64,000 bases of DNA from MED-G78 sp964546275. Lineage in GTDB: Bacteria; Pseudomonadota; Gammaproteobacteria; Magnimaribacterales; D2472. Shown piece by piece: positions 58,819-64,000 of this stretch. A program made the translations under genes and the position numbers. Position 1 is the first letter of the stretch. Each line of letters begins with the position of its first letter. Under the pieces are notes generated by a model. The model did no database searches, was not told the DNA's origin, and saw nothing but the letters and a program-made list of their open reading frames with translations. The stretch spans positions 44,147 to 108,146 of the forward strand of contig CAZJJG010000001.1 of the NCBI GenBank assembly GCA_964546275.1, read 5' to 3'.

Positions 58819-59789
58819 AGATTTGTCATTTTCTTTTAAGTAATACTTTTGCAGGTATTGAGCAGCATATAAAAGAGCTAGCTAAAATTCAATCAAACCA
58901 TCATGAAGTTTCTATCTTATGTAATAAAGAGCTCTCCTCTTTTTATAAAGACTTTAATGTCATTATTTTAAAAAATAGTCATAGGAGATCTTTACTTGGA
59001 GCTTATGCAATATATAACCTATTAAGGTCAAACCAGTTTGATATAGTTCATTCCCATGGTTCAAAGACAACTTATAAATTAGCAATTGTAAAAAATATAT
59101 TTAAATTTAATTTTGTGGCTACGATTCATGGAATGAAAACCAAAACTAATATTTATAATAAAGCTGATTATGTAATTGGTGGTTCTAAAAAAATAATTTC
59201 AGATATAAAAATTAATAATACGGTTATTTATAACTGGTATAGATCTTCATCTTATGTAAAACAATCAAGCGACTATGCTTTAGCGGTAGGAAGATTAGAA
59301 AAAGTTAAAGGTTTTGATTTACTTATTAAAGCCTGGGTAAATATTGAGTCACCTCTTCTTATTGTAGGTTCTGGAAAAGAGAAAGAGCATTTAACTAACT
59401 TAATTCAAGAATTTGATCTGACTCACAAAATTACAATACTAGACTGGGTTTCTCAGGAAAGATTAGATGAAATATATTCTAAAGCTTCGGTATTAGTTAT
59501 TTCTTCATTACGTGAAGGTGGTCCAAGAGTTGCTCTTGAAGCGCTAGCCAATAACTTACCAGTTTTATCAACAGATGTTGGTCATATGAATGTAATTATA
59601 CCTAAGGAATTATTAGCTCAACCCAATAACCTAACTTCTTTAGAAAATCTACTACAAACATACGTTGATACTATTGAAACTATTAATCAATCAGCAATAT
59701 TTAAATTTGTAAGAGAAGAGTTTTCTCTTGAAAAACAAAGTCTTAAAGTAACTCAAGTCTATGATGATTTGCTTAAGAGATCTCTATAA
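58815..59789 (+). CDS. Glycosyltransferase family 4
   Basis: This protein of 324 residues has a GT-B fold. The N-terminal domain contains IHSHGSKTTYKLAI near 75 and ATIHGMKTKT near 99. The GT1 domain begins GRLEKVKGFDLLIKAW near 157 and carries the E-x7-E motif in REGGPRVALE near 234. It is likely to add a sugar to LPS or another glycolipid. It is coupled to the ELM1-like gene (four-base overlap). The 3' end overlaps the next glycosyltransferase gene, on the opposite strand, by 31 bases. Confidence 0.85.
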   Translation: MKICHFLLSNTFAGIEQHIKELAKIQSNHHEVSILCNKELSSFYKDFNVIILKNSHRRSLLGAYAIYNLLRSNQFDIVHSHGSKTTYKLAIVKNIFKFNFVATIHGMKTKTNIYNKADYVIGGSKKIISDIKINNTVIYNWYRSSSYVKQSSDYALAVGRLEKVKGFDLLIKAWVNIESPLLIVGSGKEKEHLTNLIQEFDLTHKITILDWVSQERLDEIYSKASVLVISSLREGGPRVALEALANNLPVLSTDVGHMNVIIPKELLAQPNNLTSLENLLQTYVDTIETINQSAIFKFVREEFSLEKQSLKVTQVYDDLLKRSL

Positions 59790-60853
59790 ACCTGAAGAGT
59801 GCTGGATATCATTCTTTCTGAAGTAAAAGTATTTGTTTTGGGCTTAACTTCATCTTTATAAACCAAATCCATTGTCTTTTCTTTTAAACCATTAAGATTG
59901 CCAAGTTCTACAAGGCCTTGAGGAAAAAGCTCATTTAGAATTTCTTTAGTGCCGCCATGATTCCAGCCCATTATTTTAGTCCCAACGCTAGCTGCTTCAA
60001 TAGTTGTTCTACCAAAGGGTTCTGGTGTTTTCGATAAGTTAAAAACAATGTCTGATAGTTTATAAATATTTACGATATCAGATCTAGATCCACAAAATGT
60101 TACTCTAGATTCTAGATTAGCTAACTTAACTTTTGCTTGGAGTTTTTTAAAATATTTCTCTTTACTCTTAGAAACAGGCCCGACTACTAATCCATGAATA
60201 TTGTCGTCATTAATTATTTTTATTAAATCAATAAAATCATCTACCCCTTTCCATTTAGTTATTCTTGCTGGGATAGTAAGAATTTTTTTATTGAGAGTTT
60301 GAGGAAATTCCTCATACCAACTTTGCTTCCATTGATCGCTAAGAGGCTCTTGATTAAATTCATGAAGATCGCAGCCTCTTGGAATTACAGATATGTTATC
60401 TGAAGAAACTTGATATGTAGATTTAATATATTCTTCCACTGTTTTTGAAATGCTGATTACATGATCAACTTTAGCCATAACCTTGCTATATATAGGAAAG
60501 CTATAGAGCCCATGGAATGTAGATATATATACAGGTCTTTTTTCTGTAAAGTTTTTAAACGCTCTATATGTTACCCAAGCAGGCATTCTGGATCTAACGT
60601 GAACAACATCTGGATTAATATCAACCATTACATGGTACAAATCATCAGATAATTTAAGGGTTTTAAAGCGTTTTTTATGAATTGGCATGCTTATATGCTT
60701 ACCACCTGAGGCTATCAGAGAAGCTTCTAGCTTGCCTCCATTTGAAATCACATATGACTCATGTCCTTGGGCAACTAAAGCCTTAGAGAGGTCCAAAACT
60801 CCCCTTTCAACACCACCAATATTCAATTCTGGCAGTATCTGCAGGATCTTCAT
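59759..60853 (-). CDS. Glycosyltransferase family 4
   Basis: This protein of 364 residues has a GT-B fold. The acceptor loop LNIGGVERGVLDLSKAL near 10 is the glycine-rich GT4 start. HVRSRMPAW near 86, STFHGLYSF near 112 and VIPRGCDLHEF near 157 follow. The E-x7-E motif is EPFGRTTIE near 279. It resembles lipopolysaccharide core transferases. The start lies one base after the MacB-type permease stop (60855), so it is probably read with the efflux operon although it belongs to surface-polysaccharide synthesis. Confidence 0.88.
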   Translation of the reverse strand: MKILQILPELNIGGVERGVLDLSKALVAQGHESYVISNGGKLEASLIASGGKHISMPIHKKRFKTLKLSDDLYHVMVDINPDVVHVRSRMPAWVTYRAFKNFTEKRPVYISTFHGLYSFPIYSKVMAKVDHVISISKTVEEYIKSTYQVSSDNISVIPRGCDLHEFNQEPLSDQWKQSWYEEFPQTLNKKILTIPARITKWKGVDDFIDLIKIINDDNIHGLVVGPVSKSKEKYFKKLQAKVKLANLESRVTFCGSRSDIVNIYKLSDIVFNLSKTPEPFGRTTIEAASVGTKIMGWNHGGTKEILNELFPQGLVELGNLNGLKEKTMDLVYKDEVKPKTNTFTSERMISSTLQVYRDLLSKSS

Positions 60854-60854
60854 C

Positions 60855-62063
60855 CTATTCGTACCTAAGCGATAGGGCTGGATCTAATTTTGCTGCTCTT
60901 CGAGCAGGCCATATACCAAAGAAAAGACCAACTGCAGCAGAGAAAGTTATAGAACCCACAATAGCATCAAAAGGGATAAAAAATGGCCACTCTTGAACAT
61001 ATGCAAATGCATAAAAAATACTCGCACCTAGAATAACGCCAACTAGACCTCCAAGAACACATAAAAGAACTGCTTCAACAATAAATTGCATCATGATAGC
61101 TTTATGAGTAGCCCCTAAAGCTTTTCTTAAACCTATTTCCCTTGTTCTCTCTGTAACAGATACAAGCATTATATTCATAACACCAATACCACCGACTAAT
61201 AAGCTGATCCCTGCAATACCAATTAGTAAGGATGTAAAAATAGCTGTAGCCTGCTTTCTTAAGTCAGAATATTGACTCCAATCATTAATCCTAAAATCAT
61301 TATCAGCTCCTGGGCCGATGTCATGTTGTCTTCTTAGGACTTGCTCAATAGCAACCATTGCTTCTTCTATATTTTGATCATTTGATATGCTGACGCCAAT
61401 TGAGTTAACGGTTTTCCTTCCATACAACCTGTCGCTAGCTGTTAATAATGGAACGTAGACCTTGTCATCAGGAGATCTCCATCCGCTAGAGCCTTCACTT
61501 TCCATAATTCCAACAACTTTATAGGGCACTCCTGCTATTAATAATTCATTATTAAGCATTTGCTTAGGTGAGGTCTTTAATTCTTGAGCAACTTTAGCGC
61601 CAAGAACAGCAACTCTTTTTCTTGCAAGGTTTTCATTATCAGTAAAGTTACGTCCCATAGAAATTGTGTATCCTTGGGTTTCAAAATAATTCGTCCAATG
61701 ACCGCTAATTCCTGCACTCATATTATTATTGCCAAACTTTAATTGTTTGCTGCCATCTATCGTAGGAGAAATCTTCCAATCAATCTTTTTATCTCTTAGT
61801 AAAGCTTCAGCATCTTTTATTACCAAGGGGTTCGTGCCGGAACTTACTCCACCTCTTTTTCTTTGACTTGCATAGATTGAAAGAGTTCTTCCTCCTAATT
61901 CATTAATCTCTTCATCAAGACTTTGCTGAGCTCCAGAAGTAATACCAATCATAGCAATAACTGATGCAGTTCCAATAATAATGGCTAGGGATGTTAAAAA
62001 TGATCGAGTTGCATTAGCTTTTATTGAACTAACTGCTGAATGAAGAGACTCAATAAAAAGCAT
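60855..62063 (-). CDS. MacB-like ABC permease (FtsX family)
   Basis: This protein of 402 residues has four membrane helices: one at the N-terminus (about 20-45, FLTSLAIIIGTASVIAMIGI) and three in the C-terminal FtsX domain (about 275-390, with GGIGVMNIMLVSVTERTREIGLRKALGA). A large periplasmic MacB domain lies between. Compared with E. coli MacB, the ATPase is a separate gene (63270-63950). It begins two bases after the adaptor's stop. Export of a lipid, peptide or antibiotic is the known role of such systems; the cargo here is unknown. Confidence 0.9.
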   Translation of the reverse strand: MLFIESLHSAVSSIKANATRSFLTSLAIIIGTASVIAMIGITSGAQQSLDEEINELGGRTLSIYASQRKRGGVSSGTNPLVIKDAEALLRDKKIDWKISPTIDGSKQLKFGNNNMSAGISGHWTNYFETQGYTISMGRNFTDNENLARKRVAVLGAKVAQELKTSPKQMLNNELLIAGVPYKVVGIMESEGSSGWRSPDDKVYVPLLTASDRLYGRKTVNSIGVSISNDQNIEEAMVAIEQVLRRQHDIGPGADNDFRINDWSQYSDLRKQATAIFTSLLIGIAGISLLVGGIGVMNIMLVSVTERTREIGLRKALGATHKAIMMQFIVEAVLLCVLGGLVGVILGASIFYAFAYVQEWPFFIPFDAIVGSITFSAAVGLFFGIWPARRAAKLDPALSLRYE

Positions 62064-62065
62064 AA

Positions 62066-63262
62066 TTATCCGCCAAATGCAGAGGAAACTCTTTTTCTAA
62101 ATTTTTCTTGGTAATCAACCAGACTTTGACTGGGTAATACAAACACCTGATCTCCATCTAAAAGGCCGCTTAAAACTTCTACATTACTTAAATCTGATTT
62201 TCCTATCTGAACCCATGCTAACTCAGGCCCATTTTTTGATTCTTTTATAACTATAAATTTATTAAAACTTTCGCCCTTCACTTTATTTGTTAGGAAAATT
62301 TTAACTTGCTCTTCAGGCATTTCTAAAAGTGCTGCAGCTGACTTAATATCTTTTCTTGTACGTAATGAACCTGTAGGTACACCAATTGATACATCTTCAT
62401 TTAATATCTGAATTACAACATCTGTATTCATTCCAAGCAGCAATAAATTATCTTCATTTTCTATATCAATTAAGATTGGGAAAGTTGTTACATTTTGCTC
62501 GACTTTAGCTAAGGGTTCGATTTTCGCTACTCTACCAAAAAATTGTCTATCTCTATATGCTGATACTTTGATTGAAACTTCCTGACCTACAACCACTTTA
62601 CCAACATCAATTTCATCAACTAGGGCTCTTACTCTGACTTTACTTAGATCAGCCATCTGCATAAGGACTGTTCCACCGCCTACAGCTACACTTGGAGATG
62701 AAATAACCTGACCAACTTCTACATTTCTTTTTATAATAGTACCTGCTGTTGGTGATCTAACAATAGTGTCATCTAAAGAAATTTTAGAATTTTCTAAATT
62801 AACTTGTGTTCTCACTAAAGAAGATTGAGCTGATGCGTAGCTTTCTTGATAATCTTCAAATGCTTTATCTGCAATACTGCCTTTTTTGTGCAAAGCTTGC
62901 CCTCTGGTAAGTTGAGATTTTGTATTTGCTAAACGAACTTTTGATAATTCTAAGTCAGCTTCAGCTTGCGATAACATGTTATTTGGCGTTCTTTGATCAA
63001 TTTTAGCTAAGATAAAGCCTTTTGTTATGTAGTCTCCTACTTCGGCACCAAGAAATAAAACTTCTCCAGAAGCTTTTGATTTTATTTCAACAGTTGCAAT
63101 AGCTTCAATCTCGCCTGAAGCTTCAATTGATAGCTCTAAGCTTTTATTGGTAGCTTCTTCTTTTGAATAATATTTAAAATTTTCATCAGCTGATTCAGGG
63201 GCGTCTCCGCCACATGATATTAAAATAACTAACGTTAAAAGTGTTATATAAATGTTTTTCAT
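62066..63262 (-). CDS. MacA/HlyD-type periplasmic adaptor, lipoprotein
   Basis: This protein of 398 residues begins with a lipobox (LVILISCGG, Cys17), so it is a lipid-anchored form. A barrel-sandwich half near 60-80 (AIATVEIKSKASGEVLFLGAE), a coiled-coil hairpin (about 100-155) and the second lipoyl half (IVRSPTAGTIIKRNVEVGQVI near 167) define the membrane-fusion-protein fold. It links the permease to an outer-membrane channel, which is not encoded in the window. It lies between the ATPase and permease genes with spacers of seven and two bases. Confidence 0.9.
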   Translation of the reverse strand: MKNIYITLLTLVILISCGGDAPESADENFKYYSKEEATNKSLELSIEASGEIEAIATVEIKSKASGEVLFLGAEVGDYITKGFILAKIDQRTPNNMLSQAEADLELSKVRLANTKSQLTRGQALHKKGSIADKAFEDYQESYASAQSSLVRTQVNLENSKISLDDTIVRSPTAGTIIKRNVEVGQVISSPSVAVGGGTVLMQMADLSKVRVRALVDEIDVGKVVVGQEVSIKVSAYRDRQFFGRVAKIEPLAKVEQNVTTFPILIDIENEDNLLLLGMNTDVVIQILNEDVSIGVPTGSLRTRKDIKSAAALLEMPEEQVKIFLTNKVKGESFNKFIVIKESKNGPELAWVQIGKSDLSNVEVLSGLLDGDQVFVLPSQSLVDYQEKFRKRVSSAFGG

Positions 63263-63269
63263 AATATTC

Positions 63270-63950
63270 CTATACTAATTTATCTGATTCAATTACGCCA
63301 TCTCGAATAGTTATAACTCTTTGAGCTTGCATAGCAACCTCTTCTTCGTGAGTGATGATAATTATAGTTTGTCCATTTCGATGAAGATCCTTAAAAAGAT
63401 TCATAACATCTGTTCCAGTTTGAGAGTCTAAGTTCCCGGTTGGTTCATCTGCAAATAATATACTTGGAGAATTTACTAGAGCTCTAGCAATAGCAACACG
63501 TTGCTGTTGGCCTCCTGATAATTCAGATGGAGCATGGTCCATCCTATCCTCTAGACCTACATCTTTAAGAGCCTTAATAGATCTCTCAATTGCAATATCT
63601 CTCTTTTCACCAGCATATTTCAACGGAAGCATTACATTATCAAGCGCAGAACTTCTTGCTAATAAATGAAAAGACTGAAATACAAAACCAATCTCCTTAT
63701 TTCTAATTCTTGCAAGATCATCATCCTTGAGAGTGCTGACTTCCTGGTTATTTAAAAAGTACTGACCAGTTGTTGGTGTATCAAGACAACCAATAATATT
63801 CATTAAAGTTGTTTTACCAGAACCTGATGGGCCCATTATTGCGATAAATTCACCAGCATTAACATTAAGATCAATACCTTTTAAGGCTTCAATAGTTTGA
63901 GTACCCATCTCAAAAGATCTTTTTAAGTTTTCAGTTTTTATAATGCTCAT
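63270..63950 (-). CDS. MacB/LolD-type ABC ATPase
   Basis: This ATPase of 226 residues has Walker A GPSGSGKTT near 40, the Q-loop IGFVFQSFHLLARSS near 90, signature LSGGQQQRVAIARAL near 144 and Walker B ILFADEPTGNLD near 165, with the switch His in IITHEEEV. It is the first gene of the operon ATPase, adaptor, permease, and is followed by the GT4 gene. A palindrome pair (63964-63991) stands just upstream of the ATG. Confidence 0.93.
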   Translation of the reverse strand: MSIIKTENLKRSFEMGTQTIEALKGIDLNVNAGEFIAIMGPSGSGKTTLMNIIGCLDTPTTGQYFLNNQEVSTLKDDDLARIRNKEIGFVFQSFHLLARSSALDNVMLPLKYAGEKRDIAIERSIKALKDVGLEDRMDHAPSELSGGQQQRVAIARALVNSPSILFADEPTGNLDSQTGTDVMNLFKDLHRNGQTIIIITHEEEVAMQAQRVITIRDGVIESDKLV

Positions 63951-63963
63951 GATGTTTTGACAT

Positions 63964-63991
63964 TTTACACTATGTAAAGTTCACTTTACAT
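63964..63991. promoter_or_regulatory. Palindromic operator candidate before the efflux operon
   Basis: ATGTAAAG (63972-63979) and CTTTACAT (63984-63991) are a perfect 8-bp inverted repeat around TTCA. An overlapping one, TTTAC (63964-63968) and GTAAA (63974-63978), shares the same half-sites. TTTAC/GTAAA motifs thus recur about every 10-11 bp, i.e. on one face of the helix. They end 13 bases upstream of the ATPase ATG (63950), where a repressor could block transcription. No regulator gene is adjacent within the window. Confidence 0.45.
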
Positions 63992-64000
63992 TTAATTAAA

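Noticed and set aside
1..64000. CRISPR array, insertion sequence, prophage or rRNA genes
   Set aside because: No regularly spaced repeats, no transposase or phage proteins and no rRNA sequence were seen on either strand.

Overview
The window is about one-third G+C, very tightly packed and clearly gammaproteobacterial: metG, rnt, pdxJ, grxD, bolA, yheS, yhiN, rhlE, tatD, queF and the yadG/yadH pair all look like the enterobacterial proteins. The streamlined layout, with start/stop overlaps and convergent genes overlapping at their ends, together with a TonB-dependent receptor, cytochrome P450, GMC oxidoreductase, Baeyer-Villiger monooxygenase, type-B carboxylesterase and DUF3604 protein, suggests an uncultured marine heterotroph of the SAR86 kind. 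That placement is inferred from gene content and was not tested.

Layout. 1-3305 (+): metG (5' end off the window), ferredoxin-NADP reductase, a soluble RnfB-like ferredoxin and RNase T. 3311-3866: tandem Fur boxes and a ferritin-like gene. 3879-8407 (-): grxD, pdxJ, an M20 amidohydrolase, a CofE-like ligase and a GPH-type transporter. 8461-8738 (+): a Trm112 protein and tRNA-Arg(ACG). 8761-13725 (-): small membrane proteins, yheS, yhiN and rhlE. 13904-19745: M28 and M16 secreted peptidases and a P450. 19729-26554 (-): an MBL hydrolase, a possible dinB remnant, HupE-like permease, PpiC-type isomerase, DUF3604 protein and GMC oxidase. 26760-27174 (+): three tandem single-helix microproteins and tRNA-Arg(TCG). 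27176-30430: a Baeyer-Villiger monooxygenase divergent from a carboxylesterase. 30431-31923 (-): rhodanese and an EamA exporter behind an attenuator-like leader. 32013-43241: a probable amine/amide catabolic locus (TonB receptor, serine hydrolase, MFS, nitrilase, omega-aminotransferase, LysR, alanine dehydrogenase; divergent aldehyde dehydrogenase). 43238-45524 (-): an SOS-controlled microprotein, cupin, VOC protein, MASE1-like membrane protein, MarR regulator and tRNA-Ser. 45558-52883 (-): pgl, queF, an ABC-2 transporter, a DUF3360-like permease, the VWA/MoxR pair and a thioesterase. 52937-60853: tatD, AMACR, an MMPL exporter, bolA, a small helical protein, an ELM1-like protein and two glycosyltransferases. 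60855-63950 (-): a MacAB-type efflux system.

How they work together. The 32-43 kb locus forms a plausible route: outer-membrane uptake, amide hydrolysis, pyruvate-dependent transamination, aldehyde oxidation, and recovery of pyruvate and ammonia by alanine dehydrogenase. The monooxygenase/esterase pair could cleave ketones by way of esters, with the GMC oxidase and P450 supplying oxidised substrates. The least explained items are the SOS-box microprotein with a C-terminal clamp-binding-like motif, the microprotein array before tRNA-Arg, and the attenuator-like leader of the EamA gene. I saw no insertion sequence, prophage, CRISPR array or rRNA.
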